Source of the DNA: Syngnathus acus
Lineage: Eukaryota; Chordata; Actinopteri; Syngnathiformes; Syngnathidae
DNA: 64,000 nucleotides
Reading direction: 5' to 3'
Assembly (NCBI RefSeq): GCF_901709675.1
Contig: NC_051102.1
Location: 4,809,412-4,873,411, forward strand
The position numbers and the translations under genes were made by a program. The notes under the pieces were generated by a model. It saw only the letters and a list, made by a program, of their open reading frames with translations, ran no database searches and was not told where the DNA came from. Below, piece after piece: positions 30,335-45,445 of the stretch; position 1 is the stretch's first letter, and the number at the start of each line of letters is the position of its first letter.

Positions 30335-32393
30335 ATGAGAGTCGTCATAGGTATGTCATCTTCAGGACCTTTTCAGACTTATATTCGACTAGGGAAAGGT
30401 CACTGTGACAACGATCCGTGCTAGTTGGTGTTAGCATTTTTATGTAAAACCTACCCTGATAATAAATCATACTGGCACTGATAGGTACTAACGTTTTATT
30501 ATGGGAAAGTGTTATTGTTTTTTGCCAAAGTCAAATCTTTAATCATAGCTCGTTTTGTAATCATTTACGCATGCGCAGTTTTGTCACTCGATTGCTGGCA
30601 TTGCCTTCAGAGACAGTCTGAAATCACAGTTTTTTCCCCCACAATGTTTACTTAAATTAGCATTCTATGTAGTTTAAATCGTGTGCTGCTTTCAGGGACA
30701 TTGCGACACAATACCTTCCTCACATCGTTATGTTTAGTTAAATTATCCTACCTACCTACCTTCCTTCCTTCCTTCCTTTCTTCCGCGTAGGGGGTGGTTC
30801 TGGCTTTGTGGGTCGTGAGTTGACTCGCCTACTCCGAGACAAAGGCCACGAAGTCACAGTGATCTCCCGCCATCCCGTCCCCGGGAGGATCACATGGGTA
30901 CGATGATCCAGATGTGATAAGTATCACACCTCTGTACCTGAATGCATCACAGCCTGGCTTTTTCTTATTGCCTCCACCAGGGTGAATTGGAGTCATCCGG
31001 TCTCCCTCCGTGTGAGGGTGCTGTCAACTTGGCAGGGGAGAATATCATGAACCCGCTGCGATGGTGAGTATCACCATTATACTTGCAGAAAGCAGCCATT
31101 CACAACACCTGAAATAGGAGAGGGGAAAAAAACAATGCCGCCATGCACAAAAGAAATCAATACAATGACCGAATGACCGACACCTTGCACAGTAGAATTA
31201 AAAATAATCCAGAATTGAAGCGAGTGACAATTCTCTCTTTTTGTTTCAGGTGGAACGAAAGCTACAAGAAAGATTTGTTTTCCAGTCGCATCGACAGCAC
31301 AAAAGCTCTGGCGGACGCTATCGCTGCGTCCCCGAGTCCTCCCCGCTCATGGGTCCTGGTGTCGGGCGTGGGTTAGTTATTTGTCTGAAACGTCTTGTTT
31401 GATGCGCGCCACCGTTTGTTTTTGAAAATGGCAGCAATTGGCTTTTGCGATTGCAGCGTGCTACAAACCCAGTCTGACAGCCGAGTACACGGAGGACAGC
31501 GAATGGACACCGTTTGATCTCCTTTCAAGGCTGGTGAAAGAGTGGGAAGCTGCTGCTCTGCTGCCAGAGAGTATGTCAGAGACCACCAAGCAATGGGTTG
31601 TCCGACCCGGTACGTAGTGAATTATGTCTATTTGCGGATGGCTTTTCACACATAAACTTACAAAACACTTCTATAGTTTTGATTTAGAAGGGGGGCTGCA
31701 TACTATAATCATGATAATAATTTGCCATCTTAGAAATCATATTTTTCTAATCGTATATTTTGCCAATTTATATTTTTAGATTTGGAGTTTTAATGTTTTA
31801 GGTACTACTAATCACAAATGACATTTTTCTGACAACAATGATGATATTTTGTCTCATCATAAATCCTGATCCAGTTTTCACAGCCCCTTTCTTGACATCC
31901 TGTTGTTCATTCCTCCCTCCTAACATCAGGGGCAGTTTTGGGCCGTGACGGCGGCGCCATGAAGCAAATGCTGCTTCCCTTCTGGCTGGGCCTGGGCGGC
32001 ACCCTGGGCTCCGGCCAGCAGCCCTTCCCGTGGATCCACGTGTCGGACCTGGCCGGCATCATTGCCCAATCCCTGGAGCCGCCCTCCCCTTCCGGAGCTC
32101 CACTTTTCTCGGAGCCCCCGTCTGGTGCGCCACCCTCCTGCCGCCAGGTCCTCAACGGGGTTGCGCCCGCCCTCAACACCAATTACGAGTTCACCAAGGA
32201 GCTGGGTCGGCTGCTGAGTCGTCCCACCATCTTACCCGTGCCCACCTTCGTGCTCAACACTCTGTTGGGCTCAGAAAGAGCTGTGATACTGGCTCAGGGC
32301 CAGAAAGTGGTACCCAAAAGGACTTTGGAGACTGGGTTCCAGTACAAGTACCCAGACTTGGTGTCGGCTCTCAAACAAATTGTCGCCAGTTAA
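30335..32393 (+). CDS. sdr39u1: SDR39U1, epimerase-family short-chain dehydrogenase
   Basis: Exons: 30335-30350, 30791-30897, 30981-31063, 31250-31371, 31457-31609, 31930-32393; 314 aa. The first exon codes only MRVVI plus one base. The NAD(P)-binding motif is GGGSGFVGREL at the N-terminus. Further family blocks are VNLAGENI, WNESYKKDLFSSRIDST, SLTAEYTEDS, FPWIHVSDLAGI, LNGVAPALNTNYEF and the C-terminal KVVPKRTLETGFQYKYPDL. Atypical extended SDRs of this type (YfcH-like) bind NADPH; the substrate is unknown. An insert rich in Pro/Ser (around SLEPPSPSGAPLF) between the WIH block and the LNGVAP block is longer than I expect for this family. The gene is convergent with mettl17. Confidence 0.92.
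30567..30577 (+). promoter_or_regulatory. NRF1-like palindrome in sdr39u1 intron 1
   Basis: ACGCATGCGCA, close to the NRF1 consensus, about 215 bp downstream of the first coding exon. NRF1 sites are common near genes for mitochondrial proteins. Confidence 0.4.
30752..30783. repeat. (CCTA)n(CCTT)n microsatellite before sdr39u1 exon 2
   Basis: Pyrimidine tetranucleotide run that also forms the polypyrimidine tract of the acceptor at 30789-30790. Confidence 0.75.
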
Positions 32394-32536
32394 TAATAAT
32401 AATTTAAAAAAAAAGTACACTACACTGCAAGAAATACATCCTCGTCCATCATTAGGGGACAACCATGAAATCCTCACTGATGCAAAAATAGCATTTTACA
32501 TCAACATGTGTTTATATTGTATAAAAGTAAAGTTCA

Positions 32537-32542
32537 AATAAA
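32537..32542 (+). terminator. sdr39u1: Poly(A) signal AATAAA, sdr39u1
   Basis: AATAAA about 145 bp after the sdr39u1 stop, in the 404 bp between the convergent sdr39u1 and mettl17 stops. I see nothing else in that spacer. Confidence 0.65.
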
Positions 32543-32793
32543 TATTAAGACCTTTGTTATCAGCTATCACTGTATCATAAGGAACATAGGCTATCCATTA
32601 GTCAAAAGTTGGGGTTCCTTCCTGATCCAAATACTAGGCCAGCAACATCTTTAACAGGCTTTCATTTCATGCTTTAGTGCTAGTTTTCTCCCATGGCATA
32701 GGCTGTAGTGGGCAGCTATCTTATTGATGTGAGTTTTGAGTTGGCAATGTGATGAAGAAATAAGGCCTTCATGTTAACTTGATTACAGGTGTG

Positions 32794-32799
32794 TTTATT
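32794..32799 (-). terminator. mettl17: Poly(A) signal AATAAA overlapping the mettl17 stop codon
   Basis: The minus strand reads GGC TAA TAAACA. The stop TAA (32800-32798) supplies the first two A of AATAAA. I see no other AATAAA or ATTAAA on this strand down to about 32500. Confidence 0.6.
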
Positions 32800-35698
32800 A
32801 GCCTGATGTTGGTTCACCATCAGTGTCGTCTTCATTTTGGTTGTCGTCGTCTTGAACTAGAGGAAGTCGGTCGCCCCATTGGCTGCTGCGGGCGCAGCGA
32901 TACATGTCTCTAAATGGAAAAGAAATATATTCAGGAAAGGCTCTGGGTGTGTATTTGAGCGCTACTAATGCTTGGGACATTAGCATAAAAACTGCTGAGT
33001 GAGTTACCATGACCTCATTTCTTGGACCTGTTCAGTAATATGCTGCCCCCTATAACTCATGCCATGCTAAAGAAGTTAGCATACCTTATGCTAGGGAAGT
33101 TTAGTTGACTTTATTTATTGCAATGAAAGAGGAACTGCATCTTGTTTGGTAATATGCGGCTCGTTATGGCTCACGGTAAGGAACTGCTAATTTAACATTC
33201 AACTGCGAACTTTGTTAGCCATTAACCTCCTTATCTGGGGTCTCTCTCACCGTCCATGTTTGCTGGCGGTCACCACCAGGTGCTCCAGGCGTCCGTCCGG
33301 GTGACACAGACGGCAATGCACGTGCCTTGTCCTGGCCTGTGGGGGCGCTAGCAGCCTGGACCAGGCCACCTCTGCCTCTTGGGGGCGGCGTTGCTCTCGG
33401 GTCACAATCAGGTAGCTGAACTTTTCCATCTGACTGTTATGCTAAAACAAAACAATAGATGAAGTAATTACTGTGCTGCGAGTTAGGAGTTTAATGCTAA
33501 CTGCATGAGCCTCGGTTACTGGCCAATAATCAAATACCTACCCCGTATAGCGGCATGTACATCTGATGGAAGTTGCAAGGCACGACGGATGCTAGTGCAA
33601 GTTTGGGACACGTGGCTTCGTGAGGACACTAAAAAACAAACAAGTGAAATGTATTGCAATGTATCATCATACCAGTAAATACGTATAAATGATCAAAATA
33701 AATACCGGGGCGAACACCGAAGCCGGTCTGGTGTCATGGACGGTTTTGTCTTGGTTGTGTAGTAGAGTCTCTCGAGCCGCCATTAGCATCTGATGGCCTT
33801 CTTTGGTCCCATTTTCCACCAATAACTAATAGAAAAACAGTTGACAGTATTTCATTTAATTTAATTTCATTGTAGTCTAGTCTGTGTTACCCACGAGGTA
33901 GGAGGCGGTCTTCCTCCACAAAACGAGCACGGCCTCTTCCCGCTCCTTGGCACTGGCGATTTCCGACAACGTGTAGGCTGACGCCACCAAGTCAAACTGC
34001 ACCTGAGAAAACAAAAGTGTTGCTCGTTCAGCTACAAACGGTCCCTGTCCAGCTAAATCACTGGATCTCACCTTGGGGGATACGGGTAGAAACTGCCTGA
34101 AGTAAACATGCTTGATGTGAGTTGCTGCGTGTTCGTCGTCACCTTCGCCACCAGAGGGTCATCATTTAAAGCCAATCTCTTGGCAGATCATTATTTTAAT
34201 TTTTGGGCTGAGTGAGGCTGTACCTTTAAGAAGGCGTTCCGCCAAAATGTTCATGGGCCCTGAGCTGTCCACACAAACCAGCTCCTTCAGAGTGGCAGAC
34301 CAGCAAGCATGAGCCGCCCTGGTCAGATCAATGACAGATTTGGAGCCACCATTTACAAATGAATGCACAATGTGAACACATACGCAACTAAGTCCCATTT
34401 TTGTTGGTTTGCTTCTAAACCCAAACTGAGCGTACCTAAAAAGAACTATGAGAATAATAAAACAGCTGGAGGAGGTGCTCTGCCATCAAACTGGGTCCCG
34501 TTTTGACAACTGTACATGTAAAAACACCCTCAAGTTCACTTACCAGGCCACCGTTCCCAGCCCGGACCCAAAATCCAGAAGAGACTGAGGAGCGAAGGTA
34601 GGATCGCGTTTCTTGATCTGAAAGCGACAACAACAAAAAACGTTAAGGATTAATTAGAACTTCTTGTGACTGCACTTTTTAATGGACCTCGTTAAGAGCC
34701 CTCCTGACGGCGGCGTAGCCTCCAGCCATCTTAGCCGCCATGTAGACCACGCCGAGCTCTTCATCATACCTTCCAAAAAAAAAAGCAACAAATATGCTCC
34801 ATTATGTAAGTAACCATACATTACAAAAAAAAAAAAAAATCATGTTTTGTATCCTCATAAGAAACATAATGGTGATGCAGTCAAGTACTTCAAAGGAGTC
34901 CAGTGATAAAATGTCCGCCGGAGCTCCGACAACACGCCCCTCTTGATGCGGTCAGCCACTACTTGCTCATCAAAATCTGCAATGTGAAAAGATGCAAACG
35001 TGAATTATATTCATGAATATTAATATCATACAAGGTTACCCACTTCCTCCTTTTTCCACGGTCTTCTTCCACAGTTCCTTTTCCAAACTCACGGCCTTTT
35101 TCCTCACTGCCCAGTCCTCGGCAGCTCGCTTCCTGCTCCACAGGAAGTTGGTCAGTTTGCGAGCACGGTCAGGAAGCTGTGTCACCTGAGACCCTAAGAA
35201 ATTATAACATATACATACCTAAAATGGTTCCGTATCCAAATAAGTAACCATGGCAGCAAAATTGTTTCTCCAACTTACTGTGGATGATAGAGCGGGCGGC
35301 CACCAGGAGTTCTTCGGGCAGGCGGAGGGTTTTGAGGTGGGTCACCCCCGGGTGTCGTTTGTGTGGCTCTCCTTGAAGGAAATCCGCTTTGGACTGAGGC
35401 TTTGCGATGCCACTTAAATTCTGGGAAGAAAATTTAAACATCAGACGAGTAAACGGTGCAGTGTGTTGAGTTTGACAGTAATCCTGTAATGATGCGCTGG
35501 ACAAATTTCAAAAGAATGCTTCTGAATCGAGCGATACAGTTATACACCTATGCGGTCAAATTTAGTTAGTTGTGGCAAACAGTTGTGTTCAATGACAGAC
35601 GACCACCCACACCAAAATGACCTTACCCTGCTCCACACTATCCTGTTCACATTCGCCCGCTGGCATAAAACGCAAGAAACGTAGCTCCTCGTCGCCAT
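32798..35698 (-). CDS. mettl17: METTL17, mitochondrial ribosome-assembly methyltransferase-like protein
   Basis: Exons, 5' to 3': 35627-35698, 35279-35420, 35044-35193, 34889-34976, 34688-34769, 34544-34617, 34224-34318, 34072-34142, 33895-34002, 33706-33825, 33542-33628, 33251-33441, 32798-32909; 463 aa (human 456). The basic N-terminus fits a mitochondrial presequence. Family blocks are YDEELGVVYMAAKMAGGYAA, the SAM-fold glycine loop LLDFGSGLGTVAW, FRQFLPVSPKVQFDLV, LLLVENGTKEGHQ and a cysteine-bearing region (CPHEATC, then PCNF, then CRLCHPDG). That region resembles the [4Fe-4S] ligands known in METTL17/Rsm22. It supports small-subunit mitoribosome assembly. Two introns (after exons 3 and 9) use the same donor GTGGGTAAC; phase requires the first GT in both. 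Confidence 0.92.
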
Positions 35699-36286
35699 TG
35701 TAAGTATTTCTCGAACTTGTTAGCTATGAATTAAAATTAAACGAGGATGAAACTGTCAGCCATTCTTTGTGAAAGCACATTTCTGGATCCGTCGACAAAA
35801 TAACTCCGTGTGACGAATGAAGCGGAACTAATCTTCATCACATTTTGGTTCCTGGTGTTAATTGGATAACTAACTCTAACTCCAAGCCATGACTTGTATT
35901 TTATTTTATTCGAAACTGAATTTATTATTTACGATTTCATATATTTGCTGTCAATTACAGTGCAGAAAGAAAAAATGACCAGTGCGCATGCGTTAAAAAG
36001 TTAACCGGTTCAAATCCCGCTGTCTCCTGTTACTTTTTTAATTTTTTTACTGTTTTAAATTTCGTGCAGCCAGTCGAAAATGTAAACGAGACGTTTCGTT
36101 CCACGTGTTTAATGAAGATTTGAACAGTTTTGCAGTCCGACAATTTTCATGTTGCTTGTGACGAATCTGCAGTCACGAAACACAAGATTACTGAACTGCC
36201 TTTGCCCTAACGGCCGCAACTGGATTCGGGGCGCAAGTTAACATGGGAGCAAGTTCAACCGTAACACCGGCCTGTGATTAGTAAAG
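35699..36286. promoter_or_regulatory. Bidirectional promoter, mettl17 / thoc1
   Basis: 588 bp separate the two opposite start codons. The region contains an NRF1 consensus palindrome (TGCGCATGCG, 35983-35992). No TATA box was seen at a useful position. The arrangement suggests shared initiation for a mitochondrial and an mRNA-export gene. Confidence 0.6.
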
Positions 36287-39200
36287 ATGTCGCCTCCCTT
36301 GTTTGAATTTATCGAAGCTAAAGACAAGCTCACGGTGGGAAAACGTCAAATTTTATTTATTTAGTGAGAAGTACATTATTTGGTGCTGTGTTGTGGCGTT
36401 ATTCAGAAAGCCCGTGACCCGCTACGCTTGGTTTTCTCTGCCTCTTTACTAATTTAGCAGCCTATGCTAACAGTTCGCTGTTGTCTCACGTTAAACGTTA
36501 CTGTCGCAAACTCGTAGGAATCCACCAAGCAGGCGCTGGGCGACAAAAGCAGCAAAGCAATAATACAAGCTTTTTATCAAATCCCAGGAAAGTAAGTGAT
36601 CACATTCGACGCGAGCTAAACAAAGCTAAGCATCGTATCTTTGCTAGACGAGTGCTAACTTCCTTTGCAGTGAGACTGAAAAGAAGACCACACTGGACCA
36701 GGCTTTTCGGGTGGTCCTCGGGGAGCAGATTGTAAGCCATATGAATTCTAATATGTTATTCGTTCGTTCTAGATGGGCTTGTAGATAAGCTAATGTTGGT
36801 GTTTGTGTGCAGGTGGACAAGGCGTCCAGTTGTGAGGCCTACTTGTCTCTTATCTACATGAGCATCGATGCAGTCACTGAAGGTATGATAGCCAAAAAGC
36901 TTCCAGTTTACAGATGCATGCACTACAAAAGCCAACCTCCATCCCTGCAGGTATCTGCTCTGCGACTACGCCTTTCGTGCTCCTGGGGGATGTGCTGGAC
37001 AGTCTTCCTCTGGATCAGTGTGACAACATCTTCAACTTTGTGGAGGAGAACGTTTCCACGTGGAAATCTGTAAGAACAAAAAACACCAACCACCATCAGT
37101 GGCTTTTCTTTTCAATGCTCCCTTCTCTTTGCCTTTCCCAGAACTCATTCTACACAGCTGGTAAGAACTACTTGTTGAGGATGTGTAATGGTAAGTCATG
37201 GTTCCATCATTCTTTTCTAACTGTTGAAGTCAGAGTTACAGTCGGTTTCTTTTTTTTTTTTTCTACACCTTTCTAGATCTTCTGCGGCGTCTGTCCAAGT
37301 CCCAGAACACTGTATTCTGTGGACGGATACAACTTTTCTTGGCTCGTCTCTTCCCGCTGTCAGAAAAATCCGGTAAGAACAACTGTTGAGTACGAAGCAC
37401 GCCGTTACGTTAAGCACGCAAGCTCCACAATCCACTCGCTGTAATTGATAGTGCGCTGGTAATCAGTTTCTGTTGTTGTGCTGATGGCAGGTTTGAATCT
37501 CCAGAGTCAGTTCAACCTGGACAACATCACAGTGTTCAACAAAAATGAAGATGAAAGCACCTTTACACTCAAGGTTAGCATTTGTGCTGTAATGCTTTCA
37601 AAACTTCATGCTATTTTAGGTTAGCATCAGCTTTTTAAAATGATATGGGGCTTTAGAGTTTCACTTCTTATTTTATGTTCATCGAAAGCTTTGTATTTGT
37701 CTTTTGGGTTGTGCTTTAACCATTGTTCACGACATGGCAGCACACAGGAGAGAAGGAGGACGGAATGGAGGTGGAGGAAGGTGAAATGGGCGAGGAAGAA
37801 GCACCTGCGTCGTGGTACCTAACACACACGCACACAGAAATAACAATGAACCTGGTCACCAACATGCACGTTGCGCTTTTTAGCTCCATCCCCATCGACT
37901 ACAACCTGTACAGAAAGTTCTGGACGCTGCAGGACTACTTCCGCAACCCGGTGCAGTGCTACGACAAAGTTTCCTGGATGACCTTCCTCAAGGTACGCAA
38001 GCGTCGCCCCTGGCCGGGCTCGAGACGTGATGCTAGTGGGTGAATGTGATACATGCGGACGTGGTTTGCCGCAGTACTCGGACGAAACGCTGGCCGTGTT
38101 CAAGAGCTTCAAGCTGGACGACATGCAGGCGTCCAAGAGGAAACTGGAAGAACTGCGGGCGTCTGGTGGCGAGCATGTCTATTTTGCCAAGTTCCTCACC
38201 AGTGAAAAGGTTCATCTTAATGTTATCCAAAACATATGTTTTTAATATGCCCTTAAAAAGATTGTTGTAAAAGTAATCAGAAATGATACAATTTGTTCTG
38301 TAAAAATAGTAAACTAATACATTTATAAATGTCAAACAAAATAGTATGCCTCCATCTCGTGGTCGACAGTGGAAGAGGCAGAACAAAATAGAAAAACAAT
38401 TAGCTTGACAGTGAATATGGAGGATTAGGGTTAGTTACATTTGACTATTTTGTCGAACTTATTTTAATTTAATAAAGTTTTCTTTGTTTCTAATTTTTAA
38501 ATGCAACATGTTACTGTCTATTTGTGCAGCTGATGGACTTGCAGCTGAGCGACAGCAACTTCCGCCGACACATTCTGCTCCAGTACTTGATCCTCTTCCA
38601 GTACCTGAAAGGACAAGTCAAATTCAAAAGGTAAAGATTTGTAACATTAAAAAAAGGAAAAGCAATAACTAAAGATTATTATTATTTTGTTTAAATCAAT
38701 TGCTTTTCCCAAAGCTCCAGCTGCTTGCTAAACGACGACCAGTCTGCGTGGATCGAAGAAACCACCAAGTTAGTTTACCAGGTAACTACAACCATTAAAG
38801 GAACCAAATTTGTAGTTCATACATTGTATATATATATTTTTTAGGTATAAAATCATTTGAATGTATATATATATATTTTTTCAAGCGCTTTGTCCACTCA
38901 GGTTGCAATCTTGCTATACCATTATTGAGCCATTTGTCAAGTGTCAAAGTGGTACAATTTATTCAACTTGTTTTTGCCATCTCGTAGCTTTTCAGAGAGA
39001 TTCCTCCAGATGGGGACAAGTTCGCCACCATGGTGGAAGTAAGTCATCCCTCACGCTATTGCTAAAGCGGATGTGGCGCGTTCTTATTAATCTGCGCCTT
39101 GTTTGTGACAGCGTATCCTCAACACTGAAGAAAACTGGATAGCTTGGAAAAACGAAGGATGTTCCAGCTTTGTCAAAGAGCGGTACGCCAAAGCGCAAGT

Positions 39201-40432
39201 GTTTCTGCTGGGTTTCTGATTTTTCTCTGCAGCGTGTTTACATTTGTTTGTCAGGCCGGTCGACGACAAACCCAAGCGACCCAGCAGGAAACGAGCGGCT
39301 CCAGAAGACTTCCTGGGGAAAGGTCCCGACAGAAAGATCTTCATGGGAAAGTGAGGATTATTGTTGATGGCGTCTTTGATTACTCACTGTAGATAAATTC
39401 ATTTGATTTTTCAAATATATCCCATAAGTGATGAGCTTACTCGCCTGTGGAACTTGAACTTGGACAACATGGAAGCCTGCAAGTCAGATAGCAGGTAAAA
39501 CACTTACACGAGGACCCATTCTCGGAAATGGAACGTTGGTTTGAAGCCGCTGTTCTGAGGGGATTTCAGCCATTTTGGACTGTTCTTATGCTCAGGGAGT
39601 TCATGCCGTCGCTGGATGAATTCTTTGCTGAAGCCATCGAGCAGGCCGACCCTGCCAACATGGTGGAGGAAGAGTACAAGTAGGATCACTTACTTATGTT
39701 ATATTAGAAAAAAAAGTCACTTTTACAGCAAAAGACTGGTGTTGTTGTCCTAGGGTTGTTCGGAACCCCAACTACGGCTGGCGGGCTTTACGGCTGCTCT
39801 CCAGAAGAAGTCCACACTTTTTTCAGCCCACCAACCAGAAGTTCAACAGCCTGGCCGACTACTTAGACACCATGGTCAGCAAGCTAGCCAAGGAGTTGCC
39901 TGTAAGGAATACTTTGAAGTTTGAATGGCGTTTTATGATGAAAACAAAATGGCCACCAACGTGTCATCGGACTGTACAGAAGGACATCCCCTCGGAGGAG
40001 ATCAAGACGGGTGAGGAAGAGGATGACGACGAAAATGGAGACAATCTGCTCAAAGACAGCAATGACAGTGAGACGTTATTGTGGACATAAAATTCTTACC
40101 AAATATTTTTGCTAGGCTTCCAGTATTACTCACCATCCTCTTTTGCCCGTCCAGGCCCGAGCATGCCGAGCAAGATGGTGAGCAACCAGCAGATGGACGA
40201 CGTAGCGGCCAAGCTCGGCAACCGCTGGAAGGCACTGGCCTCGCACTTGGAGATGCGGGCAGCTGAGCTTCGCGAGATCGAGGCAGAGAGCGAGGACGCC
40301 GACATCCGGGCCAAGTTGCTGCTGGTCACCTGGCAGGATCGAGAAGGGGCGCAAGCCACAGTGGAGAGCCTGGTGGCGGCCCTTAACGCCGCCGGCTTTG
40401 CCAAAATGGCAGACGAACTCAACGAGACTTGA
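36287..40432 (+). CDS. thoc1: THOC1 (Hpr1), THO complex subunit 1
   Basis: Exons: 36287-36334, 36518-36591, 36671-36731, 36813-36882, 36951-37069, 37142-37190, 37277-37372, 37491-37573, 37741-37814, 37884-37992, 38075-38209, 38530-38630, 38715-38781, 38988-39038, 39112-39182, 39255-39350, 39429-39494, 39596-39679, 39754-39901, 39980-40067, 40155-40432; 655 aa (human 657). It starts [16 protein letters not shown]. Near-identity to human runs through [65 protein letters not shown] and [18 protein letters not shown] basic stretch ([16 protein letters not shown]) and a C-terminal death-domain segment ([15 protein letters not shown]) follow. As part of TREX it couples transcription to mRNA export in the nucleus. 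The first donor (GTGGGA) is weak. Confidence 0.96.
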
Positions 40433-40483
40433 ACCAGCTTGACTTGTTTTTGTGTAGAAACGTTTTGTGTTTCTTAGCGTCAC

Positions 40484-40489
40484 ATTAAA
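40484..40489 (+). terminator. thoc1: Poly(A) signal ATTAAA, thoc1
   Basis: ATTAAA 52 bp after the thoc1 stop. Confidence 0.55.
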
Positions 40490-41136
40490 CATGCCTTTTG
40501 ATACATAGTGGCAGACACTTTTTTTTAATTACATTTTTGCAGCACTTATGAAAAGCCATCAGTCAATAACTTAGAACAAGAGTGAAGATGAAGCAAAAAA
40601 AAATTTGCTCAGTTTTTAGTACACAATAAGACTAACTGTGAACTGGTCTTGACTGTCAGAAAGTAGAGTGAATAATTTGGCAGCGAGCGGGCAGGGGACA
40701 TTTCACAAGCGTACAAGATGAATTGACTACACCTTGCCGCAAAATAGCAAAAATCCACAAGTAAAAGACACCAACCCAAAAAGGTTTGTAAATGTGAAGC
40801 ACTTATTGTATTACAGAAGGCGGCTGTGGGCCAACTTAAAGGAGTTCCTTCCTCCATTCAAACATGATTGTTTGGGACAAAATTCATACCAAAGCAAGTT
40901 TGAGATCAAACATGACTTTGGCTTAAGCACAAAAACAAGTGAACGGGTGCCTCTGCCGTGGAGCGGAAGAGGAATGCGAGCCAAGCGACTGCAGTCAGTT
41001 GCACCTTAAAAACTAGATGACACGTAGAAAATATTAGCCATTTCGCCTTTTTCTTTTGAGCTCATGATGGTTGAAATTTTACTATCGGGGGGGAAAAAAA
41101 AATATTTGAGGTGATCCATTAAGTAAAGACACCTGT

Positions 41137-41142
41137 TTTATT
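41137..41142 (-). terminator. usp14: Poly(A) signal AATAAA, usp14
   Basis: AATAAA on the minus strand, about 120 bp after the usp14 stop. Confidence 0.65.
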
Positions 41143-41168
41143 GCACAGCTTATGCAGACAGTGCGTTT

Positions 41169-41222
41169 TGTGTGTGTGTGTGTGTGCGTGCGTGTGTGTG
41201 GGGGGGGGGGGGGGGGGGGGGG
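41169..41222. repeat. (GT)n followed by 23 G, in usp14 3'UTR
   Basis: Interrupted GT dinucleotide run to 41199, then G from 41200 to 41222. The usp14 mRNA would carry C23 followed by CA repeats between its stop and poly(A) signal. Confidence 0.85.
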
Positions 41223-41263
41223 TCAAATTTGGAGGAAGGCATCCTCCGTCCCTCGCGGGAGCA

Positions 41264-45095
<3,832 letters not shown>

Positions 45096-45439
45096 AGTTG
45101 GCAAGCTGCTAGGTCCCGAACTGTTGTTTTTGTCCTGTTTTCAGATCACCGGGGCGCGAATGAGTGAATGAGAAGACTTGGCTTCCAGTTGAGCGCAGTC
45201 TGAACTTCATTCAAATGGAATGACGCTGCAACAACACGCTGGGAACTTATCGATGCGCTCTGGCATCGACTCGCCATGCCCGAGGCGTCACTTTCACGCT
45301 ACATGCAAAAAAGGAAACGATTCATTAGCTTTTACGAATAGCAGCAGATAGCACTAAATAATCCCCCAAATTACTGGTATGAACAGTAAGACAAAAATAA
45401 ATCCCGGATAATGTAACCAAACATTCAATTTTTCCTTTT

Positions 45440-45445
45440 TTTATT
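45440..45445 (-). terminator. rock1: Candidate distal poly(A) signal, rock1
   Basis: AATAAA about 3.1 kb after the rock1 stop and about 345 bp from the usp14 ATG. A proximal alternative is at 45935-45940. Confidence 0.4.

Larger units (their letters stand above)
40433..41263. other. thoc1 and usp14 3'UTRs, convergent
   Basis: No coding exon. It holds the thoc1 ATTAAA (40484-40489), the usp14 poly(A) signal (41137-41142) and a (GT)n-G23 tract (41169-41222) within the usp14 3'UTR. Confidence 0.6.

Noticed and set aside
34319-34431. Upstream extension of mettl17 exon 7 from an AG at about 34431
   Set aside because: It stays open but adds residues with no counterpart in METTL17. The AG at 34319-34320 gives VAWAAHACWSATLKELV, matching the family.
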